The notes beneath the pieces were generated by a model. That model had not been told where the DNA came from and searched no databases. It worked only from the letters and a program-made list of their open reading frames with translations. 64,000 bases of DNA from Melaminivora sp034675505. GTDB lineage: Bacteria > Pseudomonadota > Gammaproteobacteria > Burkholderiales > Burkholderiaceae_C. Location of the stretch: positions 5,798 to 69,797 of the forward strand of contig JAUCDD010000005.1 of assembly GCA_034675505.1 (NCBI GenBank), given 5' to 3'. The stretch's first letter is position 1, and each line of letters starts with the position of its first letter. A program made the position numbers and the translations under genes. Of the stretch, positions 42,254 to 50,650 are shown piece after piece.

Positions 42254-44311
42254 ATGAGCAGCAATCCCCTCCTCCATTTCTCCGGCCACACTCCCTTTGA
42301 CCGCATCACGCCCGCCGACGTGGCGCCGGCCGTGGACGAGCTGCTGCGCCGCGCCGAGGCCGCGCTGGCCCGCGTCACCGCGCCGGACTTCCCCGCCGAC
42401 TGGTGTGCCATCGCCCGCGTGCTGGACGTGGCCACCGAGGAGCTGGGGCGCTCCTGGGGCGTCGTCAGCCACCTGTCCAGCGTGGCCGACACCCCCGAGC
42501 TGCGCGCCGCCTACAACGAGGCCTTGCCGCGCGTGACCGAGTTCTGGACCCGCCTGGGCGCCAGCGAAGCGCTGTACGCCAAGTACAAGGCCATAGACCC
42601 CGCCGGCCTGAACGCCGAGCAGCAGCGCGCGCATGCCAACGCCATGCGCAACTTCGTGCTCTCGGGCGCCGAGCTGCAGGGCGCCGACAAGGACCGCTTC
42701 GCCGCCATCCAGGAACGGCTGGCCGAACTGGCGCAGAAATTCAGCGAGAACGCACTGGACGCGACCGACGCCTTCGCCTACTACGCCAGCGCCGAGGAGC
42801 TGGACGGCGTGCCCCAGGACGTGGTGCAGGCGGCCCGGGAAGCCGCGCAGGCCGAGGGCAAGCCCGGGTACAAGCTGACGCTCAAGATGCCCTGCTACCT
42901 GCCGGTGATGCAGTTTGCCCGGCAGCGCGCGCTGCGCGAGCGGCTGTACCGCGCGCATGTGACGCGGGCCTCCGACCAGGCCGAGGGCGACGCCACGCGC
43001 TTTGACAACAGCGCCGTGATGGCCGAGATCCTGACCCTGCGCCAGCAGGAGGCCCGGCTGCTGGGCTACGACAACTTTGCCCAGGTGTCCCTGGTGCCCA
43101 AGATGGCCGACTCGCCGGCCCAGGTCATCGACTTCCTGCGCGACCTGGCGCAGCGCGCCCGCCCGCATGCCGAGCACGACGTGGCCGACCTGCGCGCCTT
43201 CGCCGCCGGGCAGCTGGGCCTGCACGACCCGCAGGCCTGGGACTGGAGCTTCATCTCCGAGCGCCTGAAGGAAGACCGCTACGCCTTCAGCGAGCAGGAG
43301 GTCAAGGAATACTTCACGGCGCCCAAGGTGCTGGCCGGCCTGTTCAAGATCGTCGAGACGCTGTTCGAGGTGGAGATCCGCCGGGACGAGGCACCCGTGT
43401 GGCACCCGGCCGTGGAGTTCTACCGCCTGGAGCGCCCGCACCCCGAGGGTGCGCACAAGGGCAAGGAGCTGGTCGGCCAGTTCTACCTGGACACGCCCGC
43501 CCGGCCCGGCAAGCGCGGCGGCGCCTGGATGGACGACGCGCGCGCGCGCTGGATGCGTCCCGACACCGAGCAGCTGCAGACGCCGGTGGCCTACCTGGTG
43601 TGCAACTTCGCCAGCGGCGTGGACGGCAAGCCCGCGCTGCTCACGCACGACGACGTGATCACCCTGTTCCACGAATTCGGCCACGGCCTGCACCACATGC
43701 TGACGCAGGTGGCCGAGCGCGACGTCTCGGGCATCAGCGGCGTGGAATGGGACGCGGTGGAGCTGCCCAGCCAGTTCATGGAGAACTTCTGCTGGGAATG
43801 GAGCGTGCTGCGCCACCTGACCGCGCACGTGGACAGCGGCGAGCCGCTGCCGCGCCAGCTGTACGAGCGCATGCTGGCGGCCAAGAACTTCCAGGCCGGC
43901 ATGCAGACGCTGCGCCAGGTCGAGTTCGCGCTGTTCGACATGCTGCTGCACACCGACGCACAACCCGCCGAGCACATGGCCGCGCTGCTGGCTGCGGTGC
44001 GGCGCGAAGTCGCCGTGCTGCAGCCGCCGCCGTTCAGCCGCAGCGCCCACACCTTCAGCCACGTATTCGCGGGCGGCTACGCGGCGGGCTACTACAGCTA
44101 CAAATGGGCCGAGGTGCTGTCTGCCGACGCCTACGCCGCCTTCGAGGAAACCGCAGGCGAAGGCGGCCAGCCGAGCGTGGAGACCGGGCGGCGCTACCGC
44201 CAGGCCATCCTGGAGGCTGGCGGCAGCCGCCCGGCGATGGAGTCGTTCAAGGCCTTCCGCGGCCGCGAACCCACCATCGACGCCCTGCTGCGCCACCAGG
44301 GCATGGCTTGA
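42254..44311 (+). CDS. prlC: Oligopeptidase A (M3 metallopeptidase)
   Basis: The 685-residue cytosolic zinc peptidase degrades oligopeptides and cleaved signal peptides. The M3 zinc site is H473-E-F-G-H477 in VITLFHEFGHGLHHMLTQVA; the third ligand region is SGVEWDAVELPSQFMENFCW. AGYYSYKWAEVLSADAYAAF and ILEAGGSRPAMESFKAFRGR near the C-terminus are typical of PrlC/OpdA. The N-terminal region (HTPFDRITPADVAPAVDELL) also fits. Length matches the family (about 680). Confidence 0.97.
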   Translation: MSSNPLLHFSGHTPFDRITPADVAPAVDELLRRAEAALARVTAPDFPADWCAIARVLDVATEELGRSWGVVSHLSSVADTPELRAAYNEALPRVTEFWTRLGASEALYAKYKAIDPAGLNAEQQRAHANAMRNFVLSGAELQGADKDRFAAIQERLAELAQKFSENALDATDAFAYYASAEELDGVPQDVVQAAREAAQAEGKPGYKLTLKMPCYLPVMQFARQRALRERLYRAHVTRASDQAEGDATRFDNSAVMAEILTLRQQEARLLGYDNFAQVSLVPKMADSPAQVIDFLRDLAQRARPHAEHDVADLRAFAAGQLGLHDPQAWDWSFISERLKEDRYAFSEQEVKEYFTAPKVLAGLFKIVETLFEVEIRRDEAPVWHPAVEFYRLERPHPEGAHKGKELVGQFYLDTPARPGKRGGAWMDDARARWMRPDTEQLQTPVAYLVCNFASGVDGKPALLTHDDVITLFHEFGHGLHHMLTQVAERDVSGISGVEWDAVELPSQFMENFCWEWSVLRHLTAHVDSGEPLPRQLYERMLAAKNFQAGMQTLRQVEFALFDMLLHTDAQPAEHMAALLAAVRREVAVLQPPPFSRSAHTFSHVFAGGYAAGYYSYKWAEVLSADAYAAFEETAGEGGQPSVETGRRYRQAILEAGGSRPAMESFKAFRGREPTIDALLRHQGMA

Positions 44312-44314
44312 ATC

Positions 44315-44384
44315 ATCAAAAATGAGAGCAACATGCCGGCCCTACACGCCGGCGTGCGGCAGTTTTCATCCAAAACGGTGCCAA
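44315..44384. repeat. Dispersed element, family 1
   Basis: 'atcaaaaatgagagcaacat', then gccggccctacacgccggc (a dyad), then 'gtgcggcagttttcatccaa'. It lies between prlC and the DUF4124 gene. Confidence 0.7.
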
Positions 44385-44443
44385 AAGCCGCCGCCCCGGC
44401 CGCTTTCGCCCTCGCTGCCTGAGACAGGCCCAGGAGACCCCGC

Positions 44444-45083
44444 ATGACCGCCTCGCGCCTGACCTTCCTGGCTGCCGCCGCCCTGGCGCTGGCGGCCGCC
44501 GCGCCTGCCTGGAGCCAGCAGGTCTACCGCATCGTCGGGCCTGATGGCAAGGTGACGTTTTCCGACCGTGCGCCCGACCCGGCGGCTGGCAGCCAGGTCA
44601 GCGGCGCGCAAGCTGGAGGCGGCGGTGGCGCGGGCAGCGGCGAGCTGCCCTACGCGCTGCGCCAGGTGGCGACCCGCTATCCGGTCACGCTCTACACCGG
44701 CACCGATTGCTCGCCCTGCGCCAACGCGCGCGTGCTGCTGCAGCAGCGCGGCGTGCCGTTTGCCGAGCGCACCGTGAACACGGGCGAGGACATCGACGCG
44801 CTCAAGCGCCTGGCGGGCGAGGCCAGCCTGCCCTTTGCCACCATAGGCGCGCAGCAGCTCAAGGGCTATTCCGAGGCGGAGTGGGCGCAGTACCTGGACG
44901 CGGCCGGCTACCCCAGGCAATCGCAGCTGCCCGCCAGCTACCGCCGCCCGCCCGCCACGCCGCTGGCAGCGCCTGCGGCCGCGCCCGCCTCCAGCCCGCG
45001 CAAGGCCGCAGCGCCGCGCCCGGCAGGCGCGCAGCCGCCGCAGCGCACCGCCCCGCCAACCCGGGCCGGCATCAGTTTTCTGA
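44444..45083 (+). CDS. Exported DUF4124-glutaredoxin fusion, 3' end disrupted by an apparent indel
   Basis: The product has a signal peptide (RLTFLAAAALALAAAAPAWS, cut near Q24-Q25), a DUF4124 segment (QQVYRIVGPDGKVTFSDRAP) and a glutaredoxin-like domain with CSPC (YPVTLYTGTDCSPCANARVL, then PFAERTVNTGEDIDALKRLA and SLPFATIGAQQLKGYSEAEW). A Pro/Ala-rich tail follows. It probably acts in periplasmic thiol chemistry. As given, the frame runs on past 45083 antisense to rpiA. Removing one T from TTTT at 45076-45079 gives ...GISF and a TGA at 45081-45083, resembling a conserved GIRF-type ending I recall for relatives. I therefore place the end there and flag a probable single-base error. Confidence 0.75.
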
Positions 45084-45812
45084 GAGCCCCCCGGCCCGCG
45101 CGCGCTGCTGCTCCGTACTGCAGCGTCTGCACGCCGCGTGCCGTGCCCAGCAGGCACACGCTGGCCTTCTGGTGCGCGAATACGCCCACGGTCACCACGC
45201 CGGGCCACTGGTTGGCCTCGCTCTCGAAGGCCAGCGGGTCGGTGATGGCCAGGCCGGTCACGTCCAGGATGTGCTGGCCGTTGTCCGTGACCAGGGGCTG
45301 CCCGTCCCGCAGCCGCAGGCGGGCGCTGCCGCCGAGCTGCTCGAAGCGCCGCGCGACCTGCGCCGCCGCCATGGGGATGACCTCCACCGGCAGCGGGAAG
45401 GCGCCCAGCGTCTGCACCTGCTTGGACTCGTCCACGATGCACACGAAGCGCTCGGCCAGCGCGGCGACGATCTTCTCGCGCGTCAGCGCCGCGCCGCCGC
45501 CCTTGATCATGTAGCCGCGCCCGTCGATCTCGTCGGCGCCATCGACATACACCGGCAGCGAGCGCACCTGGCTGGCATCGAGCACCTCGATCCCCACTGC
45601 GCGCAGCCGCTTGGTGCTGGCCTCGGAGCTGGAGACCGCGCCCTGGATGCGCTCCTTGATGCCCGCCAGCGCATCGATGAACTTGTTGACCGTCGAGCCC
45701 GTGCCCACGCCCCGACGATGCTGCCCGGCTGCACGTAATGCAGCGCGGCCTGGCCGACGAGGGTCTTGAGGGCGTCCTGGGACAGGGGGATGGAGGCTTG
45801 TGGTGTCGTCAT
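45072..45812 (-). pseudogene. rpiA: Ribose-5-phosphate isomerase A, frameshifted as given
   Basis: RpiA interconverts ribose 5-phosphate and ribulose 5-phosphate. The start MTTPQASIPLSQDALKTLVG at 45812 leads to PGSIV, but at the C4 tract 45710-45713 the frame breaks. The universally conserved GVGTGSTVNKFIDALAG continues in another frame, requiring removal of two bases or addition of one. The downstream frame is otherwise intact (VYVDGADEIDGRGYMIKGGG, AALTREKIVAALAERFVCIV, VTVGVFAHQKASVCLLGTA). The 3' end is also unclear: the open frame runs into the convergent gene, while a one-base change in the GC tract 45087-45098 would give a short ...GLSEN ending at 45072. Sequencing error is more likely than loss of this central enzyme. 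Confidence 0.8.
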
Positions 45813-45848
45813 GGGGGAAAATCGGCGGCAAAGCTTTGAATTATCCCC

Positions 45849-46904
45849 ATGTCACTCCTGCCCTACGCGCTGGCGCGCCCCCTCCTGTTCCGCCTCGACC
45901 CCGAGGACGCCCACGACCTGACCCTGGGGATGCTGGCAAAAGCGCGGCCCCAGGGCACGCTCCTGCAAGCGGCCTGGCGCGAGGACACCGTGCGCGACCC
46001 GGTGCAGCTGGCCGGCCTCCCCTTCCCCAACCGGGTCGGCCTGGCCGCAGGCCTGGACAAGAACGCGCGCTGCATCGACGCCCTGGCCGCCATGGGGTTC
46101 GGCTTCGTCGAGGTCGGCACCGTGACGCCGCGCGCCCAGCCCGGCAACCCCCGCCCGCGCATGTTCCGCCTGCCCCAGGCGCAGGCGCTCATCAACCGCC
46201 TAGGCTTCAACAACGAAGGCCTGCAGGCCTTCATCGACAACGTGCAGCGCTCGCGCGTGCGCCGCGAGCGCAGCCAGCCGCTGCTGCTGGGCCTGAACAT
46301 CGGCAAGAACGCGAGCACGCCCATGGAGGCGGCCACGGGCGACTACCTGGAGTGCCTGGCCGGCGTCTATCCGCATGCCGACTACGTCACGGTGAACATC
46401 AGCTCGCCCAACACCCAAAACCTGCGCGCGCTGCAGGCCGACGCCGCGCTGGATGCACTGCTGGCCGCCATCGCCGGCGAACGCGAGCGGCTGGCGGCCG
46501 CCCACGGCCGGCGCGTGCCGGTGTTCGTGAAGATCGCGCCCGACCTGGACGAGGCGCAGCTGGCCGTCATCGCCGCCGCGCTGGTGCGCCACGGCATGGA
46601 CGGGGTGATCGCCACCAACACCACCCTCGCGCGCGACGCCGTGCAGGGGCTGCGCCACGCAGGCGAAGCCGGCGGCCTGAGCGGCGCGCCCGTGCGCGAC
46701 AAAAGCAACGCCGTCATCCGGCAGCTGCGCGCTGCGCTGGGGCCCGCGTTCCCCATCATCGGCGTGGGCGGCATCCTGAGCGCCCAGGACGCCGTGGACA
46801 AGATCCGCGCCGGCGCCGACGTGGTGCAGCTGTACACCGGCCTGATCTACGCCGGCCCGGCCCTGGCCGGCCAGGCCGCGCGCGCCATCCAGGCAATGCG
46901 CTGA
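45849..46904 (+). CDS. pyrD: Dihydroorotate dehydrogenase (quinone), class 2
   Basis: The 351-residue membrane-associated flavoenzyme carries out the fourth step of pyrimidine synthesis, passing electrons to quinone. The N-terminal amphipathic helix (LLPYALARPLLFRLDPEDAH) is the class 2 membrane anchor. The FMN barrel shows GLAAGLDKNARCIDALAAMG, FVEVGTVTPRAQPGNPRPRM, RLPQAQALINRLGFNNEGLQ, VNISSPNTQNLRALQ with the catalytic serine loop, and GVGGILSAQDAVDKIRAGAD followed by LYTGLIYAGP. It is divergent from rpiA across a 36-bp gap. Confidence 0.98.
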   Translation: MSLLPYALARPLLFRLDPEDAHDLTLGMLAKARPQGTLLQAAWREDTVRDPVQLAGLPFPNRVGLAAGLDKNARCIDALAAMGFGFVEVGTVTPRAQPGNPRPRMFRLPQAQALINRLGFNNEGLQAFIDNVQRSRVRRERSQPLLLGLNIGKNASTPMEAATGDYLECLAGVYPHADYVTVNISSPNTQNLRALQADAALDALLAAIAGERERLAAAHGRRVPVFVKIAPDLDEAQLAVIAAALVRHGMDGVIATNTTLARDAVQGLRHAGEAGGLSGAPVRDKSNAVIRQLRAALGPAFPIIGVGGILSAQDAVDKIRAGADVVQLYTGLIYAGPALAGQAARAIQAMR

Positions 46905-46935
46905 GCACGGGCAACACCCGCAACACCCGCGCGAG

Positions 46936-46958
46936 AAAAAGGCCGCACGGTGGCGGCC
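46936..46958 (-). terminator. Terminator of the yqjD-yqjE-yqjK-like operon
   Basis: Minus strand: GGCCGC / GCGGCC stem (6 bp) with a 6-nt loop, then TTTTT. It lies 28 bp beyond the stop of the last gene of the trio. Confidence 0.75.
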
Positions 46959-46986
46959 CTGTCGTGGCTGCTGGGCGGCCTGCCGC

Positions 46987-47286
46987 TCAGCGGCGCATGC
47001 GCGCCAGCAGCGGCATCAGCAGCCCCGCCACGCGGATCAGCCGGCGTGGCCCGGCAAGGGCCGCAACCCCCGCCAGGGCGGCCACAGCCACCGGGTGCAG
47101 CCGGGCAAACGCCAGCAGCCGCGCCGGCAGTGGCGAGCCGGGGTCCACGCCAGCGCGCGCCTGCACGATGGCGCGGGTCTGCCGGTAGGCCTCGCGCCGC
47201 GCGCGCAGGCGCTCGCGCTGCACCAGGATGCGGTCCAGCACCTGCTGCTGCTCGGTCGTCGGGGCGGGCAATGGTTTGGCGCTCAT
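46987..47286 (-). CDS. Small YqjK-like hypothetical protein
   Basis: A 99-residue protein with a charged, helical N-terminal half (VLDRILVQRERLRARREAYR) and a C-terminal hydrophobic hairpin (LHPVAVAALAGVAALAGPRR, LIRVAGLLMPLLARM). It occupies the place of yqjK at the end of a yqjD-yqjE-yqjK-like operon, 2 bp after the YqjE-like gene. Sequence resemblance to YqjK is weak; position is the main argument. Confidence 0.7.
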   Translation of the reverse strand: MSAKPLPAPTTEQQQVLDRILVQRERLRARREAYRQTRAIVQARAGVDPGSPLPARLLAFARLHPVAVAALAGVAALAGPRRLIRVAGLLMPLLARMRR

Positions 47287-47288
47287 GG

Positions 47289-47684
47289 CTACAGCTTTCC
47301 CTTGATGAGTTTCCAGTCGTTGCCCAGCTCGCGCCGGGTGAACGCAAAGGCATTGCCCAGCCGGCCCGCCAGCGACACGATGGCCAGCAGCACCGCCACG
47401 CAGGCCACCGTCCAGCCGCCAGCCAGCAGCCAGGCCACCAGCGTGCGCTGCGGCGAATCCCAGAACTGCACCAGCACCGCCAGGGAGAGCAAGAGCAGCG
47501 CCAGCACCGCCAATGCGCCGAACAGGACCACCATGACGATCATCTGCGCCAGGCGGCGCTTGAGGTCGTCGAGCTCCAGCCGCGCCAGGGTCAGGCGGTC
47601 TTCTGCGGCAATCGCGCCCTCGATGGCGGCGGCGCGCCAGCGCGCCATCCAGCCTTCCAGGCCCAGCAGGGATAACCAGTTCAT
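47289..47684 (-). CDS. Phage-holin-like YqjE family membrane protein
   Basis: The 131-residue product has an amphipathic start (AAIEGAIAAEDRLTLARLEL, DDLKRRLAQ) and two membrane helices (MIVMVVLFGALAVLALLLLS and LLAGGWTVACVAVLLAIVSL), with a charged C-terminus (AFTRRELGNDWKLIKGKL). This is the YqjE arrangement, grouped with holin superfamily 3-6 in databases. It is a housekeeping membrane protein, not a prophage marker. Middle gene of the trio. Confidence 0.85.
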   Translation of the reverse strand: MNWLSLLGLEGWMARWRAAAIEGAIAAEDRLTLARLELDDLKRRLAQMIVMVVLFGALAVLALLLLSLAVLVQFWDSPQRTLVAWLLAGGWTVACVAVLLAIVSLAGRLGNAFAFTRRELGNDWKLIKGKL

Positions 47685-47744
47685 GCGCTCGTTCTTTCAG
47701 GGCAGCGCGCGTGGCGCGCGGTTGCAGGGGGAGACGGCCGGCGC

Positions 47745-48053
47745 TCAGCGGCGCGCGAGCAGGAAGCCCACCAGCGCGCCCACGGCCACGGCGGCCGTCG
47801 CGACGCGCCAGGGCTCGTCATGGGCGTAGCGGTCGGCCGCGCGGGCGGCATCGCGCGCCTGGTTGGCGGCTTCCTGGGCGGCACGCACGGCGGTGTCGCG
47901 CACGGTGTCGATGCCATCGTCCAGACGCTGGCGCAGCTGCCGGATCTGCGGGATGCTGTCCAGATCCTTGCTGGACAGCAGGCTGCGCAAATCGCCCACC
48001 AGGCGTTCAAGTTCGCCCTGGGTGTTGGCGACGGTGTCGGATACGGAGGTCAT
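47745..48053 (-). CDS. DUF883 (YqjD/ElaB) membrane-anchored protein
   Basis: The 102-residue product has a long amphipathic helix (SDTVANTQGELERLVGDLRS through QRLDDGIDTVRDTAVRAAQE) and a C-terminal membrane anchor with the family ending (HDEPWRVATAAVAVGALVGF, LLARR). Escherichia coli YqjD and ElaB tether ribosomes to the inner membrane in stationary phase; that role is family knowledge. First gene of the operon; the promoter should lie in 48054-48139. Confidence 0.92.
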   Translation of the reverse strand: MTSVSDTVANTQGELERLVGDLRSLLSSKDLDSIPQIRQLRQRLDDGIDTVRDTAVRAAQEAANQARDAARAADRYAHDEPWRVATAAVAVGALVGFLLARR

Positions 48054-48139
48054 ATAACAGGCCTTTCTTCGTTGGGCTCAACAGTAAAACCCGCCGCACG
48101 CTACCCGTGTAGGCGGGTGGCCCATCTTAAGCGCTGTAG

Positions 48140-49240
48140 TTACAACTTCAGCTGTCCGACGACTTCCTCGGCTATCGCCAGGGCGCTGGTCAGGCCGGGC
48201 GACTCGATGCCGAACAGGTTGACCAGCCCGGGCACGCCGTGCTCGCGCGGGCCCTGGATCAGGAAGTCGGCCGCAGGCTCGTGGGGGCCGTGGATCTTGG
48301 GGCGCATGCCAGCGTAGCCCGGCTGCAGCGCGCCGTCGGGCAGGCCCGGCCAGTAGCGGCGCACCTCGGCGGCGAACGCGCCGGCCCGGCTCGCGTCCAC
48401 GACCAGGTCGTGCGGGCTGGCGACCCACTGCACGTCGGGCCCGAAGCGGGCCTGGCCGCCCAGGTCCAGCGTCAGGTGCACGCCCAGGCCGGCCGCCTCG
48501 GGCACCGGGTAGACCAGGTGGCTGAAGGGCGCGCGGCCGCTCAGCATGAAATAGCTGCCCTTGGCGTAGGCCGCGCGGGGCACGCACGCGGGCGCCAGCC
48601 CCTGCAGGCGCGACGCCAGCGCCGGAGCCTGCACGCCGGCGGCGTTGACCACGCTGCGCGCGGCCAGCTCCAGGCCCTCGCCTACTTCCAAAACAATAGC
48701 ATCATGCCGGCATCTGGCGCCGGCAAGCGGGGATTTGAGTGCCAAAAGACCGCCCGCATGCTCGAAATCGCCCAGCAGCGCCAGCATCAGGGCGTGGCTG
48801 TCCACGATGCCGGTGCCGGGCGACAGCAGCGCCGCCTCGCAGCGCAGCTGCGGCTCGCGCTCCTGCGCCTGTTCGCGCGTCAGCCACTGCAGGTCGTGCA
48901 CGCCATTGGCTGCGGCGCGGGCCTGTATGCCCTGCAGCGCCGCCAGCTGCTGCGTGGACGTGGCCACCACCAGCTTGCCGCAGCGCCGGTGCGCCACGCC
49001 GCGCGCGGCCAAATAGTCGTACAGCAGGGCCTTGCCGCGCACGCACAGCCGCGCCTTCAGCGAGCCCGGCGCGTAGTACAGCCCGGCGTGGATGACCTCG
49101 CTGCTGCGGGCGCTGGTCTGCGTGCCGATGGCGCCTTCGGCCTCCAGCAGCAGCACCTCGCGCCCCGCCAGGGCGAGCGCGCGCGCCGCCGCCAGCCCCA
49201 CCACGCCCGCGCCGACGACGACGCAATCCACCTGTTCCAT
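48140..49240 (-). CDS. FAD-dependent oxidoreductase, L-2-hydroxyglutarate oxidase (LhgO)-like
   Basis: A 366-residue DAO-superfamily flavoprotein. The start MEQVDCVVVGAGVVGLAAAR has the GxGxxG motif, followed by EAEGAIGTQTSARSSEVIHA and GLYYAPGSLKARLCVRGKAL, typical of LhgO-like proteins. The C-terminal LFGIESPGLTSALAIAEEVV is the second FAD contact. Family members oxidise L-2-hydroxyglutarate or related 2-hydroxy acids and feed electrons to the quinone pool. A translated dispersed element occupies about residues 165-185. It follows the HDAC-like gene by 37 bp and is probably cotranscribed. It ends in the spacer before the yqjD-like gene. Confidence 0.87.
   Translation of the reverse strand: MEQVDCVVVGAGVVGLAAARALALAGREVLLLEAEGAIGTQTSARSSEVIHAGLYYAPGSLKARLCVRGKALLYDYLAARGVAHRRCGKLVVATSTQQLAALQGIQARAAANGVHDLQWLTREQAQEREPQLRCEAALLSPGTGIVDSHALMLALLGDFEHAGGLLALKSPLAGARCRHDAIVLEVGEGLELAARSVVNAAGVQAPALASRLQGLAPACVPRAAYAKGSYFMLSGRAPFSHLVYPVPEAAGLGVHLTLDLGGQARFGPDVQWVASPHDLVVDASRAGAFAAEVRRYWPGLPDGALQPGYAGMRPKIHGPHEPAADFLIQGPREHGVPGLVNLFGIESPGLTSALAIAEEVVGQLKL
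48688..48746. repeat. Dispersed element, family 1, in frame within the FAD oxidoreductase
   Basis: 'aaaacaatagcatcatgccgg', then catctggcgccggcaagcgg, then 'ggatttgagtgccaaaag'. It is read as residues in LLALKSPLAGARCRHDAIVL. The lower GC content relative to the surrounding gene makes it stand out. Confidence 0.75.
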
Positions 49241-49277
49241 GTCCCTGCCCTCCGCCGTTGCCGCGCCCCCCGGCGCC

Positions 49278-50315
49278 TCAAGCCTGCTCGAAGCCGTCGA
49301 GCACGTTCACCGCGTTGGTGCCCAGCTCCTGCGCGGCATAGCCGCCCTCCAGCACGAACACGGTGGGCAGGCCGAGCGCGGCCAGGCGCTCGCCCAAGCG
49401 CGAAAAATCCGCCGACGCCAGGTGAAAGCGCGAGATCGGGTCGCCCTCGAAGGCGTCCAGCCCCAGCGACACCACCAGCGCGTCGGCGCCGTGCGCGGCG
49501 ATGCGCGCGCCGGCGTGGGCCAGCGCGTCGAACCACTGGGCAGCGCCGGTGCCGGCGGCAAGCGGCAGGTTCAGGTTGCAGCCGGCACCGGCGCTCGCGC
49601 CGGTCTCGTCGGCGTGCCCCAGGTAGAAAGGGTATTCGGTGCGCGGATCGCCATGGATGCTGGCAAACAGCACGTCGGCGCGCTCGTAGAAGATGCTCTG
49701 CGTGCCGTTGCCGTGGTGGTAGTCCACATCCAGCACGGCGACCCGGGCGGCGCCGCTGCCGCGCAGCGCCTGCGCGGCGACGGCGGCATTGTTCAGGAAG
49801 CAGTAGCCGCCCATGAAGTCCGCCCCGGCATGGTGGCCCGGCGGGCGGGTGCAGCAGAACGCGGCGCGCGCCCCGGCAGCGACATGCGCCGCCGCGCTGG
49901 CGGCGGCGTCGGCGCCGGCCTTGGCGGCCGCCCAGGTGCCGGCGGCCAGGGGCGAGCCGTTGTCCATCGAATACAGGCCCAGGCGGGCGATGAAGTTGTC
50001 CGGCTCGACGTCCGAGCGCAGCGTGCGCACCGGCCAGATCGAGGGAAAGGGCTGGCGCTGCGCGTTGTCCGCATCCTGCGCCAGCCACTGCTGCCAGCTC
50101 GATTCGAGGAACGCCAGGTAGCGCGGCGCGTGCACCTGGGCCAGCAGCGCCCGGCTGTCATGCGTGGGCGCCCGTACGCCGTGGCCGCGCGCGGCCAGCG
50201 CGGCCTCGACGAAATCCACCCGCGCCGGCGACTCGAAGCACGCCACGCGCTCGCCCCGGAAGAACTCATGCACGGGCGCGTGTCCCCGGTGCAGTGGATT
50301 GTGGAAGGTGATCAT
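49278..50315 (-). CDS. Histone deacetylase-superfamily hydrolase (acetylpolyamine amidohydrolase-like)
   Basis: The 345-residue zinc deacetylase has the catalytic loops AAFCCTRPPGHHAGADFMGG (tandem His), FLNNAAVAAQALRG, and DVDYHHGNGTQSIFYERADV (zinc-binding Asp/His), plus SLGLDAFEGDPISRF (second zinc Asp) and VFVLEGGYAAQELGTNAV at the C-terminus. Bacterial members deacetylate acetylated polyamines or proteins; the target is not evident here. The MITFHNPLHRGHAPVHEF start is typical of the subgroup. First gene of a likely two-gene operon with the FAD oxidoreductase. Confidence 0.93.
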   Translation of the reverse strand: MITFHNPLHRGHAPVHEFFRGERVACFESPARVDFVEAALAARGHGVRAPTHDSRALLAQVHAPRYLAFLESSWQQWLAQDADNAQRQPFPSIWPVRTLRSDVEPDNFIARLGLYSMDNGSPLAAGTWAAAKAGADAAASAAAHVAAGARAAFCCTRPPGHHAGADFMGGYCFLNNAAVAAQALRGSGAARVAVLDVDYHHGNGTQSIFYERADVLFASIHGDPRTEYPFYLGHADETGASAGAGCNLNLPLAAGTGAAQWFDALAHAGARIAAHGADALVVSLGLDAFEGDPISRFHLASADFSRLGERLAALGLPTVFVLEGGYAAQELGTNAVNVLDGFEQA

Positions 50316-50385
50316 GGTGCGCGCGGCGGAATCGACGAAGCGGCGATTGTGCGCGGACGCGCCGGCGCCGCTGGCGCGCCGGCCA

Positions 50386-50425
50386 AAGAAAAACCCCTTG
50401 GCGGCCGCGAGGCTGCAAAGGGGTT
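50386..50425 (-). terminator. Terminator of the tRNA-Val pair
   Basis: Minus strand: AACCCCTT / AAGGGGTT stem with an 18-nt GC-rich loop, followed by TTTCTTT. It begins six bases after the encoded CCA of the second tRNA. Confidence 0.85.
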
Positions 50426-50430
50426 GGCGT

Positions 50431-50505
50431 TGGTGGGTGATGCAGGGTTTGAACCTGCGACCCCTGCCGTGTGAAGGCAGTGCTCTACCGCTGAGCTAAT
50501 CACCC
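50431..50505 (-). tRNA. tRNA-Val (anticodon CAC), distal copy
   Basis: The minus strand folds as a cloverleaf: acceptor GGGTGAT/ATCACCC, D arm TAGCTCAGCGGTAGAGCA, anticodon stem CTGCC/GGCAG with loop TTCACAC (anticodon CAC, reads GUG), T arm GCAGGTTCAAACCCTGC. CCA is encoded. Identical to the copy at 50536. Confidence 0.95.
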
Positions 50506-50535
50506 GTGGCCCGGCATGCGCCAGACCAGGAAAAC

Positions 50536-50610
50536 TGGTGGGTGATGCAGGGTTTGAACCTGCGACCCCTGCCGTGTGAAGGCAGTGCTCTACCGCTGAG
50601 CTAATCACCC
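50536..50610 (-). tRNA. tRNA-Val (anticodon CAC), proximal copy
   Basis: Same 75-nt sequence as the distal copy, including the encoded CCA. A 30-nt spacer separates them. It starts 40 bp after the dnaQ stop in the same direction and may be read through from it. Confidence 0.95.
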
Positions 50611-50650
50611 GCGTCGCGTGGTGCGACAAGCCCGCGATTATGGCACAGCT

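Noticed and set aside
44938..45831. Single long rpiA reading frame starting MPPIFPHDD
   Set aside because: Its first 40 codons and last 45 or so codons are unrelated to RpiA; the true start MTTPQAS lies in another frame, so this is a frameshifted gene, not an extended one.
47289..47684. Holin-like protein as evidence of a prophage
   Set aside because: It is a YqjE housekeeping protein in a yqjD-yqjE-yqjK-like operon; no other phage gene is near.
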